A stretch of 64,000 bases of DNA. Source: Hordeum vulgare subsp. vulgare (lineage: Eukaryota > Streptophyta > Magnoliopsida > Poales > Poaceae). The stretch spans positions 534,138,316 to 534,202,315 of the forward strand of contig NC_058519.1 in the NCBI RefSeq assembly GCF_904849725.1, given 5' to 3'. Position 1 is the stretch's first letter, and each line of letters starts with the position of its first letter. Under the pieces are notes generated by a model. That model was not told the origin of the DNA, made no database searches, and worked only from the letters and a program-made list of their open reading frames with translations. Positions 32,116-42,942 of the stretch are shown piece after piece. Position numbers and translations under genes: made by a program.

Positions 32116-32708
32116 CTATGACACACAAGACACACACCGAAAAGAGCGACAGGAGGAGTCAAGGCAATGAGCAAAAAAAGAAGCATAAGAATAAACTCAC
32201 ATTGCCAAACAAAGCGAAAAAATATCCTCCTGGCGGTAGTACCGCTACCTCTAGCGGTAGTACCGCTGGGGTCCTAGCGGTAGTACCGCCAGGCTGGCGG
32301 TAGTACCGCTAGGGAGTTGACTTTCAGATCTGAATAGAGAAAGACCCATAAGAACGGCTAGATTGGATTTACGAGGGCCATGGCTACTTCATAGAATCAC
32401 TACAAGAACCACCATAGCCCTAACCACATGAGAGCCTCAAGAACATCTAGATAGAGACATGCCTAGTCAAGAGGATTCAAGTTTTAGATCTAATCCAAAA
32501 TAAAAGAAAAATTACTTGATCTAAAACATGAAGAACCTAGGGCATGTCAAGATAAAAGCAATGAATCATAGGACCTACACTCCCCTAGAATATCCCCTTC
32601 TTTCCATCCAAAAACAAAGCACAAACCATAGCCATGGATCCAAATCACCAAGCTCCTAACCCTAGAACAAGAAAACACCAATCAAGAGAATAAAGGGAGG
32701 AGCTTTAC
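32116..32708 (-). other. Predicted intron of the third gene
   Basis: On the minus strand GTAAAGCT opens at 32708 and ...TGTGTCATAG closes at 32116. The ten bases before it begin with ATG and, joined to 32115, are in frame with the long exon 2. The intron contains a small near-palindrome cluster (32233-32309). Splice prediction by eye; no transcript data. Confidence 0.5.
32233..32309. repeat. GCGGTAGTACCGC cluster inside predicted intron
   Basis: Four copies in 77 bp, in the orientation opposite to the LTR copies (central T/A base reversed). Confidence 0.85.
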
Positions 32709-32718
32709 CGGTGTCCAT
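32709..32718 (-). pseudogene. Predicted exon 1 of the third gene
   Basis: Ten bases ATGGACACCG followed by a GT donor. Chosen because it restores an initiator ATG for the exon 2 frame. Exons this short are unusual, so an alternative start within 32116-32140 is possible. Confidence 0.4.
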
Positions 32719-32873
32719 GGCACTTGATGGAGGAACGAGGAGTGGAGCAAGTCCTCCAACTCAAGGGAGAAAAGGGGCTCCGTATATAGAGATCCAAATG
32801 GGGGGGAGTTCGGGGTAGAGGAAGGAAGAGCCACGAGGAAGAAGAAAGAGGGCAGAAAAAACGGGCTCCCCCT

Positions 32874-32883
32874 CCTTTATATA
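32874..32883 (-). promoter_or_regulatory. Putative internal promoter (TATA box) of the third gene
   Basis: Minus strand TATATAAAGG about 160 bp upstream of the predicted ATG and about 20 bp downstream of the nearest near-palindrome. The layout (palindrome cluster, TATA box, leader) copies that of the LTR promoter. Confidence 0.5.
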
Positions 32884-32902
32884 GCCCAAGGGGTACGAGC
32901 CA

Positions 32903-33136
32903 GCGGTAGTACCGCCGAGGCCCTAGCGGCAGTACCGCTGCTTGTAGCGGTAGTACCGCTGGGGTCCTGGCGGTAGTACCGCTCCCCCTGGAGGTAGTAC
33001 CGCTCCCCCTTGAGACAGCCCTAGAAGCCCTAGTCAAGTCATGGTAGACTAGGGTCCTGGCGGTAGTACCGCTATCCCTAGCGGTAGTACTGTGGGGGTC
33101 CTGGCGGTAGTACCGCTACCCCTGGCGGTAGTACCA
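32903..33136. repeat. GCGGTAGTACCGC cluster upstream of the third gene
   Basis: About eight copies or near copies in two groups (32903-33003 and 33060-33136), upstream of the internal TATA box. Same motif as the LTR clusters, reversed. Confidence 0.85.
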
Positions 33137-33520
33137 CTCAAAATGGCACAACGAGACATAGGATTCCATGAAAAAGACGTGGGCATCGACTAGTCAGTGT
33201 AATAAAAAGATAGCACCAGCAAGATATACTGACTAGTCATTTTGTATCCTTTCTTCCATATGAGAGAAAGGTGGGGGCGGTGGCCGAGGCCACTTATGTT
33301 TGAGGCAAAGGTATGACACCGCAAAGAATTATCCTTGGGTTCATGACCAACGCTCGTCTTTGAAGCACAAGTACCATTTAGTAATGGCTAAAGTGAAAGA
33401 CTTGATCAATTTATGCATAATGGGGGGGAGGGAAAGTTCATGAAGAGAACAACACTCCCCCTATGTCCATGCCTACATCTAGAACAAGATCTAATGCATA
33501 GTGAGGTGCAAAGTGCCTAG

Positions 33521-36145
33521 CTTCAATCCACATTACTTGAATCAATGATATTTAGCTCATGCCTTAACTCCCGGAACCTTGCTTCATCTAGGGGCTTAGT
33601 GAAAATATCTGCAAGTTGCTCTTCAGTGTGGATGAAGTGAACCTAAATATCACCAAGCTTGATATGTTCATGAATGAAGTGATGGCGAATATCAATATGC
33701 TTGGTCTTGCTATGTTGCACCGGGTTGAGGGAAATCTTGATAACACTTTGATTGTCACATAGAAGAGGCACTTTGTCACAAGTGACAACGTAATCCTTTA
33801 AAGTTTGCCTCATCCATAGCAACTGTGCACAACAACTTGCAGATGCCACATACTCAGCTTCGGTGGATGATAGTGAGGCACAATTCTGCTTCTTTGAAGA
33901 CCAACTTACCAGTGAGCGACCAAGGAATTGGCATCCTCCAGAAGTTGACTTCCTCTCCACACAATTTCCTGCCAAGTCTCAGTCAGAATAGCCCACTAGG
34001 TTGAAGTTTGCTCCTTTGGGATACCATAGACCAAAGTTTGGGGTATGAGCCAAATATCGAAAGATTCGCTTAACAGCCATATAATGACTTTCTTTTGATG
34101 CGGATTGAAACCGTGCACATAACCCTACACTCAACATAATATCTGGTCTAGATGCACAAAGGTAAAGGAGGGATCCAATCATGGAGCGATATACCTTTTG
34201 ATCTACTGCTTTACCATTGGGATCACTGTCAAGCTTGCATCTTGTTGGCATGGGGAACTTGACCGGCTTGACATCTTCGAGCTCGAACCTTTTGAGCATG
34301 TCTTGAGTGTACTTGGCTTGTTTGATGAAGGTCCCTTCTAAGCGTTGTTTAATCTCGAATCCGAGGAAGAACTTCAACTCTCCCATCATGGACATCTCAA
34401 ATTTCTCGGTCATTAGTGCAGCAAATTCTTCATTGAAAGAAATGTTAGGAGAACCAAATATGATATCATCAACATATAGTTGGCATATGAACAAATCCCC
34501 TTTAACCCTCTTAGTAAAAAGAGTGGGATCTAACTTCCCAATTTCAAACCCACGATCTTGTAACAACTCAGTAAGATATTCATACCACGCACGTGGGGCT
34601 TGTTTAAGGCCATAGAGTGCCTTATTAAGTTTGTACACATGATTGGGGAGCTTGGGATGTTCGAATCCTGGGGGTTGTTTGACATAGACCAACTCATTTA
34701 AAGGACCATTAAGAAAAGCACTTTTCACATCCATTTGCTGTAATTTGAAATTATGATGAGAAGCAAATGCAAGCAGCATGCAAATAGATTCTAGACGAGC
34801 AACAGGGGCAAAGGTTTCACCGTAGTCGATACCCTCGACTTGGGAGTAGCCTTGAGCCACCAATCTTGCCATGTTTCGAATCTCAATCCCATTGGCATCT
34901 TGCTTGTTTTTGAAAATCCATTTGGTCCCAATGACATTATGTTCCTCCTTTGGTCTTGGAACTAAATCCCAGACTTGATTACGCTCGAAGTTGTTGAGTT
35001 CTTCATGCATGGCCATAAGCCAATCCTCATCATCGAGCGCTTCCTGTACCTGTTGAGGTTCACAATACAAAACAAACGCGTGATGCTCACAATAATTCCA
35101 AAGCTGTTGACGGGTGGATACTCTCCTTTTTAAACTGCCAAGTACATTCTTCATAAGATGTGACTTGACTCTCAGCTTGTTCGCAATCTTGGCTGCTCGA
35201 CACTCCAAGAGTTCTTCATTGGACAACTGGGGAGCATCGACTTGTTTACTTTGCTTGCCCTTGCGCCTTGAACCTCCCTTGGCACCGACTTTTGGTGCTG
35301 CAGAAGGGAATTGCGAGACAGTATCCTGATCAACTTGATTTTCGACTTGAGGGGGTTCACTTGTTTGTCCTTGTACTTGTGGTTGCTCTTGATCTTGATC
35401 ATGTGCTTCTATTTGGTCTGGATCTTGTAGTTGCACTTGATCTTGATCTTGAGCAGGTTCGGAACCTTGGGTAAGTGCATGAACATCATGGGACACATCA
35501 CCAACGTTGGGCAATTGATCTTGACCTTGAGCTTGTTCCACTTGTTGAGGGTCTTCTCTTTGTTCATCGGAAGCGTGTTGGGCTTGTGAGGGTGATGGCT
35601 CCACTTGAGTAGAGCATTGTCCTTCTCCTTCGGCCACAAGGGGTTCCTCAATGGGGAGTATATGACCAATCCCTATTCTTCTTATGGCTTGGGGAGGAAT
35701 TTCATCACCTACATCACAAAGACCACTTTGCTCCACTTGGGAGCCATTATTTTCATCAAACTCCACGTTACACGTCTCCTCAATGAGTCCGGTTGACTTG
35801 TTGAGGACACGGTAAGCATGAGAGTTTGTAGCATAACCAACAAAGATGCCCTCTTGTGCTCTAGAATCAAATTTAGCTAAACGTGCACCTTTCTTGAGAA
35901 TGAAACACTTACAAGTGAATACCCGGAAGTACTCGAGATTGGGTTTGTTTCCGGTGAGAATCTCATATGGAGTCTTGTTCAAGCCTTTGCGGATATAGAG
36001 CCGATTGGACGCGTGACATGTTGTGTTGATGGCCTCAGCCCAAAAGTTATATGGAGATTTGAATTCCGCCATCATTGTTCTTGCAGCATCCATCAAAGTC
36101 CGGTTCTTCCTTTCTGCCACGCCATTTTGTTGAGGGGTATATGGT
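33521..36145 (-). pseudogene. Copia pol, C-terminal part: integrase end, reverse transcriptase, RNase H
   Basis: Begins at the Angela insertion site within the integrase core ([16 protein letters not shown] holds the last catalytic Glu). Then an integrase C-terminal region ([16 protein letters not shown]), a ~150-residue Gln/Asp/Glu-rich linker, RT ([67 protein letters not shown] with the YVDD site) and RNase H (SLSSTEAEYVA, LLCDNQSVIKIS). In-frame TGA at 33979-33981 precedes RNase H, and TAG at 33643-33645 lies before its HTEEQLADIFTKPL tail; the frame ends about 33521. Its N-terminal half is on the other side of the insertion at 44754-45650. Confidence 0.9.
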
Positions 36146-36150
36146 GGTGA

Positions 36151-37959
36151 TATTGGAAATATGCCCTAGAGGCAATAATAAATTAGTTATTATTATATTT
36201 CTTTGTTCGTGATAATAGTTTATTATGCATGCTATAATTGTATTGATTGGAAACATAGTGCATGTGTGGATACATAGACAAAACACTGTCCCTAGTAAAC
36301 CTCTAATTGACTAGCTCGTTGATCAAAGATGGTCAAGGTTTCCTGACCATAGGCAAGTGTTTTCACTTGATAACGGGATCACATCATTAGGAGAATCATG
36401 TGATGGACTAGACCCAAACTAATAGACGTAGCATGTTGATCGTGTCATTTTGTTGCTACTGTTTTCTGCGTGTCAAGTATTTGTTCCTATGACCAGGAGA
36501 TCATATAACTCACTGACACCAGAGGAATGCTTTGTGTGTATCAAACGTCGCAACGTAACTGGGTGACTATAAAGATGCTCTACAGGTATCTCCGAAGGTG
36601 TTCGTTGAGTTAGTATGGATCAAGACTGGGATTTGTCACTCCGTATGATGGAGAGGTATCTCGAGGCCCACTCGGTAATACAACATCGCACACAAGCCTT
36701 GCAAGCAATTCGACTTAGTGTAAGTTGCGGGATCTTGTATTACGGAACGAGTAAAGAGACTGGCCGGTAAACGAGATTGAAATATGTATGCGGATACTGA
36801 CGATCGAATCTCGGGCAAGTAACATACCGAAGGACAAAGGGAATGACACACGGGATTATATGAATCCTTGGCACTGAGGTTCAAACGATAAGATCTTCGT
36901 AGAATATGTGGGATCCAATATGGGCATCCAAGTCCCGCTATTGGATATTCACCGAGGAGTCACTCGGTTCATGTCTGCATAGTTCTCGAACCCGCAGGGT
37001 CTGCACACTTAAGGTTCGACGTTCTTCTATGCGTATTTGAGTTATATGGTTGGTTACCGAATGTTGTTCGGAGTCCCGGATGAGATCATGGACGTCACGA
37101 GGGTTTCCGGAATGGTCCGGAAACGAAGATTGATATATAGATGACCTCATTTGGTTACCGGAAGGTTTTCGTGCATTACCGGAAAAGTTTCGGGCTCATC
37201 GGTAGTGTACTGGGAGTGCCGGGAGGGGTGCCGGGGACCATCAGGAGGGTTATCACGCCCCAAGGGGTCTCATGGGCTATGGGAAGAGATAAACCAGCCC
37301 CTAGTGGGCTGGAATAAGTTCCCACTAAGGCCCATAAGGTTTGAGAAGGAAAAAACACAAGGTGGAAAGAGTTTCCAAGTGGGAAGGTGGAATCCTACTC
37401 CAAGTAGGATTGGAGTAGGACTCATCCACCTCCAATTTCGGCCAAACCTTTAGGTTTTGAGGCTGCCTCCTCCCCTCCCTCCCTCCTATATATAGTGGGG
37501 TTTTAGGGCTGATTTGAGACAACTTTTAAAAGGCAGCCCGACCACATACCTCCACGGTTTTACCTCTAGATCGCGTTTCTGCGGAGCTCGGGCGGAGCCC
37601 TTCTGAGATTAGATCACCACCAACCTTCGGAGCGCCATCACGCTGCCGGAGAAATCATCTACCTCTCCTTCTCTCTTGCTGGATCAAGAACGCCGAGATC
37701 ATCGTCGAGCTGTACGTGTGCTGAACGCGGAGGTGCCATCCGTTCGGCACTAGATCATGGGACGGATCGCGGGACGGTTCGCGGGGCAGATCGAGGGACA
37801 TGAGGACGTTCCACTACATCAACCGCGTTCACTAACGCTTCTGCTGTGCGAACTACAAGGGTACGTAGATCGGAAATCCCCTCTCATAGATGGACATCAC
37901 CATGATAGGTCTTCATGCGCGTAGGAAATTTTTTGTTTCCCATGCGACGTTCCCCAATA
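36151..37959 (+). repeat. 5' LTR of Angela-type element
   Basis: 1,809 bp direct repeat of 42943-44753. First base pair of the canonical TG start is mutated to TA. Confidence 0.92.
37487..37494 (+). promoter_or_regulatory. TATA box in 5' LTR
   Basis: TATATATA in ctcctatatatagtgggg, the expected BARE/Angela LTR promoter position. The 3' LTR copy is at 44269-44276. Confidence 0.6.
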
Positions 37960-37960
37960 G

Positions 37961-37973
37961 TGGCATCATGAGC
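37961..37973 (+). other. Primer binding site
   Basis: TGGCATCATGAGC one base after the 5' LTR. Identical to the PBS of the BARE/Angela element at 15047-15059; initiator tRNA-Met type. Confidence 0.8.
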
Positions 37974-39260
37974 TAGGTTCATGCGTGGATGTCTTCTCGA
38001 GTAGAACACAAATTTTTTTTGTGGGCGGTGATGTGCGTTTTGCTGCCCTCCTTAGTATTTTCTTGATTCCGCGGTATTGTTGGATCGAAGCGGCTCGGAC
38101 CGACATTACTCGTACGCTTACGAGAGACTGGTTTCATCGCTGCGAGTAACTCCGTTGCTCAAAGATGACCGGCGAGTGTCGGTTTCTCCAACTTTAGTTG
38201 AATCGGATTTGACCGAGGAGGTCCTTGGATGAGGTTAAATATCAATTCATATATCTCCATTGTGGTGTTTGCGTAACTAAGATGCGATCCTACTAGATAC
38301 CCATGGTCACCACGTAAAACATGCAACAACAATTAGAGGACGTCTAACTTGTTTTTGTAGGGTATGCTTGTGATGTGATATGGCCAACGATGTGATGTGA
38401 TATATTGGATGTATGAGATGATCATGTTGTAATAGTTAATATCGACTTGCACGTCGATGGTACGGCAACTGGCAGGAGCCATAGGGTTGTCTTTAAACTA
38501 ACGTTTGTGCTTGCAGATGCGTTTACTATATTGCTAGGACGTAGCTTTAGTAGTAATAGCATGAGTAGCACGACAACCCCGATGGCGACACATTGATGGA
38601 GATCATGATGATGGAGATCATGGTGTGATGCCGGTGACAAGAAGATTGTGCCGGTGCTTTGGTGATGGAGATCAAGAAGCACGTGATGATGGCCATATCA
38701 TGTCACTTATGAATTGCATGTGATGTTAATCCTTTTTGCACCTTATCTTTCTTAGAACGACGGTAGCATTATGAGGTGATCTCTCACTAAAATTTCAAGA
38801 CGAAATTGTGTTCTCCCCGACTGTGCACCGTTGCGACAGTTCTTCGTTTCGAGACACCACGTGATGATTGGGTGTGATAGACTCAACGTTCACATACAAC
38901 GGGTGCAAAACAGTTGCACACGCGGAACACTCGGGTTAAGCTTGACGAGCCTAGCAGGTGCAGACATGGCCTCGGAACACATGAGACCGAAAGGTCGAGC
39001 ATGAATCGTATAATTGATATGATTAGCATAGAGATGCTTACCACTGAAACTATTCTCGACTCACGTGATGATCGGACTTGAGATAGTGGATTTGGATCAT
39101 GTACCACTCAAATGACTAGAGATATGTACTTTTTGAGTGGGAGTTCTTAAGTAATATGATTAATTGAACTAATTGTCATGAACAGAATCTAATGGTCTTT
39201 GCGAATTACGATGTAGCTTGCGCTATAGCTCTACTGTTTTTATATGTTCCTAGAGAAAAT
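37974..39260 (+). other. 5' leader of Angela-type element
   Basis: Homologous, in reverse orientation, to 13805-15046. Better preserved than the coding region that follows it. No gene. Confidence 0.6.
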
Positions 39261-40130
39261 TTAGTTGAAAGTTGATAGTAGCAAACTTTGCAGACTGAGT
39301 CTGTAAAACCGAGGATTGTCCTCGTTGCTGCGCAGAAGGCTTATGTTCTTAATGCACCACTCGGTGTGCTGCACCTCGAGCGTCGTCTGTCGATGTTGTG
39401 AACATCCGACATACACGTTTCTGATGACTACACGATAGTTTAGTATACTTAATGGCTTAGAAGCAAGGCGCCGAAGACGTTTTGAAACGTCACGGAACAT
39501 AAGTGATGTTCTAAAGAGATGAAATTGTGATTTCATGCTTGTGCCCCTGTTAAGAGGTACGAGACCTCCGACAAGATTCTTTGTCCACAAAGTAAAGGAG
39601 AAAAGCTCAATCGTTGAGCGTGTGCTCAGATTGTCTGAGTACGACAATCGCTTGAATCAAGTGGGAGTTAATCTTCCAAATGAGATAGTGATAGTTCTCC
39701 AAAGTCACTGCCACCAAGCTGTGAAAGCTTCTTGATGAACTATAACATATCAAGGATAGATACAATGATTCTTGAGCGATTTGCGATGTTTGACACTGCG
39801 AAAGTAGAAATCAAGAAGGAGCATCAATAGTTGATGGTTTGTAAAACCACTAAGTTTCAAGAAAGGCAAGGGCTAGAAGGGATACTTCGTGAAACGGCAA
39901 AACAGTTGCTGCACTAATGAAGAGACCTAAGATTAAACCCAAACCCGAGACTAAGTGCTTCTGTCATGAGGGGAACAGTCACTTAGGCGGAGCAACTCTA
40001 GATACTTGGTAGATAAGAAGGCTGGCGAAAGTCGAAAGAAGTATATTTGATATACATGATGTGTACTTTACTAGTACTCCTAGTAGCATGAGGGTATTGG
40101 ATACCGGTTCGGTTGCTAAGTGATTAGTAA
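39261..40130 (+). pseudogene. Decayed Copia gag
   Basis: Fragments in several frames match the gag of 12812-13804. 39590-39730 reads SSIVERVLRLSEYDNRLNQVGVNLP, the capsid region. Near 39950 CFCHEGNSHL is a broken zinc knuckle, and near 40095 a VLDTGSVAK-like piece marks the protease. Many stops; not translatable. Confidence 0.7.
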
Positions 40131-40429
40131 CACGAAGTGATAGCTACGGCATAAACAGAGACTAGCTAAAGGCGAGGTGACGATACGTGTTGGAAGTGTT
40201 TCCAAGATTGATATGATCAAAACGTCGCACGCTCCCTCTACCATCGGGATTGGTGTTAAACCTAAATAATTGTTATTTGGTGCTTGCGTTAAGCATGAAC
40301 ATGATTGGATCGTGTTTATTGCAATACAATTATTCATTTAAAGAGAATAATGGTTACTCTATTTGCTTGAATAATCACCTTCAATGGTTCATTGAATCTC
40401 GATCGTAGTGTTACACATGTTCATGATAT

Positions 40430-42880
40430 TGGTGCCAAAAGATACGAGGTAATGATGATAGTACCACTTACTTGTGGCACTGCCGCTTGAGTCATGTTGG
40501 TATAAATTGCATGAAGAGGCTCCATGCTGATGGATCTTTATACTCACTTGATTTTGAATCACTAGTGACATGCAAATCATACCACATGAGCAAGGCCTTG
40601 TTTTCATTGAGATGAAACAAGATAGTAACTTGTTGGAAGTGATACATCTTGATGTATGCAGTCCAATGGGTGCTGAGGCACGCAGTGGATATCATTATGT
40701 TCTTACTTCAATGACGATTTGAGCAGATACAAGAGTATTTACTTAATGAGTCACAAGTCTGAAATATTGAAAAGTTCAATTCTGTTTTGGAGTGAAGTTC
40801 GTCGTAACCAAAGGATAAACTGTCTACGATATGATCATAGAAATGAATATCTGAGTTACGAGTTTTGGTACGTAGTTAAGACAATGTGGAAATTGTTTCG
40901 CAGTTCATGCCACCTGGAACATCATAGTGTGATGATGTGTCTGAACGTCATAGCCACGCACTATTTGGTATGGTGCATGCTACGATGTCTCTTATCGAAT
41001 TACCACTATCGTTTATGGGTTATGCATTAGAGACAACCGCATTCACTTTAAATAGGGCACCGGATATTTCCGTTGAGATGACACAGTATAGACCGAGGTT
41101 TAGGGAAATCTAAACTGTCGTTTCTTGAAAGTTTGGGGCTTCGACACTTATGTGGAAAAGTTTCAGTCTGAGAAGCTCGAACCCAAAAGCGGATAAATAC
41201 ATCTTCATAGGATATCCAAAACAAGTTGGGTACTTCTCCTATCTCAGATCGGAAAGCAAAGTGTTTGTTTCTAGAAACGGATCCTTTCTCGAGGAAAGGT
41301 TTCTCTCGAAAGAATTGAGTGGGAGGGTGGTAGAACTTGATGAGGTTATTGAACCATCACTTCAACCAGTGTGTAGCAGGGCGCAGGAAGTTGTTCCTGT
41401 GGCGCCTACACCAATTGAAGTGAAAGCTGATGATGGTGATCATCGAGCATCGGATCAAGTTACTACAAGCCTCGTAGGTTGACAAGGTCGCGTACTACGT
41501 CAAAGTGGTACGGTAACCCAGTCTTGGAAGTCATGTTGTTGAGCAACCGTGAACCTACGAGTTATGGAGAAAGCAATGGTGGGCCCGGATTCCGACAAAT
41601 GGCTGGAAGCCATGAAATCCGAGAGAGGATCCATGTATGAAACCAAAGTGTAGACTTTGGAAGAACTACTTGATGGTCATAGGACTATTGAGTAAAGATG
41701 GATCTTTAAAAGGAAGACAGACGATGATGGTGATAAGTCACTATTAAGAAAAGCTCGACTTGTCGCAAAGATGTTTCCGACAAGAACAAACAGTTGACCT
41801 TGATGAGACTTTCTCACCCGTAGCGATGCTGAAAGTCTGTTGGAATTATGTTGGTAGTTGTTGCATTATTTATGAAATATTGCACGTAGGATGTCAAAAC
41901 ATTGTTTCCTCGACGGTTTCCTTGAGCAAACATTGTATATGATACAACCATGAGGTTTTGTCGATCCTAAAGATACTAGCAAGTATGCAAGCTCCAGTGA
42001 TCCTTCAATGGACTGGTGCAAGCATCTCGGAGTTGGAATATACACTTTGATGAGGTGATCAAAGATTTTGGGTTTGTACAAGGTTTATGAGAAACTTGTA
42101 TTTCCAAAGAAGTGACTGGGAGCACTATAGAATTTCTGATAAGTATATGTGGTTGACATATTGTGGATAAGAAGTAATGTAGAATTTCTGTAAAGCATAA
42201 AAGGTTGTTTGAAAGGAGTTTTCAAAGGAGTACCTGGATTGCGCTACTTGACCGTTGAGCATCAAAGATCTATGGAGATAGATCGAAAGCGCTTAATAGA
42301 AGTTTCAACAAGATGGATGCCTTGACAAGTTTTTGAAGGAGTTCAAAATAGATCAGCAAAGAAGGAGTTCTTGGTTGCGTTGTGAGGTGTGAATTTGAGT
42401 AAGACTCAAAACCCGACCCCGACAGAATAAATAGAATAGAAGAAGGTCGTCTTCTATGCCTTGGCCGTAGAATCTGAAGTATGCCATGCTCGGTACCGCA
42501 CCTGATGTGTGCCTTAACTCAAAGTCTGTTGAGAGGTACAGAGAGTGATCCATGATTGAATCACTAGCAGCGGTCAAAATTTATCCTTAGTAACTGATGG
42601 ACTAAGGAATTTTTCTCGATTATGGAGGTGGTTAAAGAGTTCGTCGTAAAGGGTTACGTCGATGCAAGCTTTGAAACTAATCCGAATAACTATGAGTAGT
42701 GAAACGGATTCGTATAGTAGAGTAGATATTTGGAGTATTTCCGGATAGCACATAGTAGCAGCATCTATAAGATGACATAAAGATTTGTAAAGAACACACG
42801 GATCTGAAATTTTCAGAACCGTTGACTAAAACCTCTCTCACGAGCAAGACGTGATCACACCCCATAACTATATGGGTGTT
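40430..42880 (+). pseudogene. Decayed Copia pol
   Basis: Remnants in order: integrase (40500-41030, with LSRYKSIYLMSHKSE-like and DHRNEYLSYEFW pieces where the DDE aspartate has become His-adjacent), a better frame at 41150-41482 (KYIFIGYPKQVGYFSYLRSE), RT pieces (41540-42110, DETFSPVAMLK, then QASRSW-like) and RNase H shreds to about 42880. Dozens of stops and frameshifts. No YVDD site in an open frame. Confidence 0.75.
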
Positions 42881-42929
42881 GGATTCGTTGGAACCACATG
42901 GTGATGTGAACTAGATTATTGACTCTAGT

Positions 42930-42942
42930 GCAAGTGGGAGAC
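42930..42942 (+). other. Polypurine tract
   Basis: GCAAGTGGGAGAC abutting the 3' LTR start at 42943. Confidence 0.8.

Noticed and set aside
39261..39647. 128-codon minus-strand frame inside the Angela element
   Set aside because: Antisense shadow of the decayed gag.
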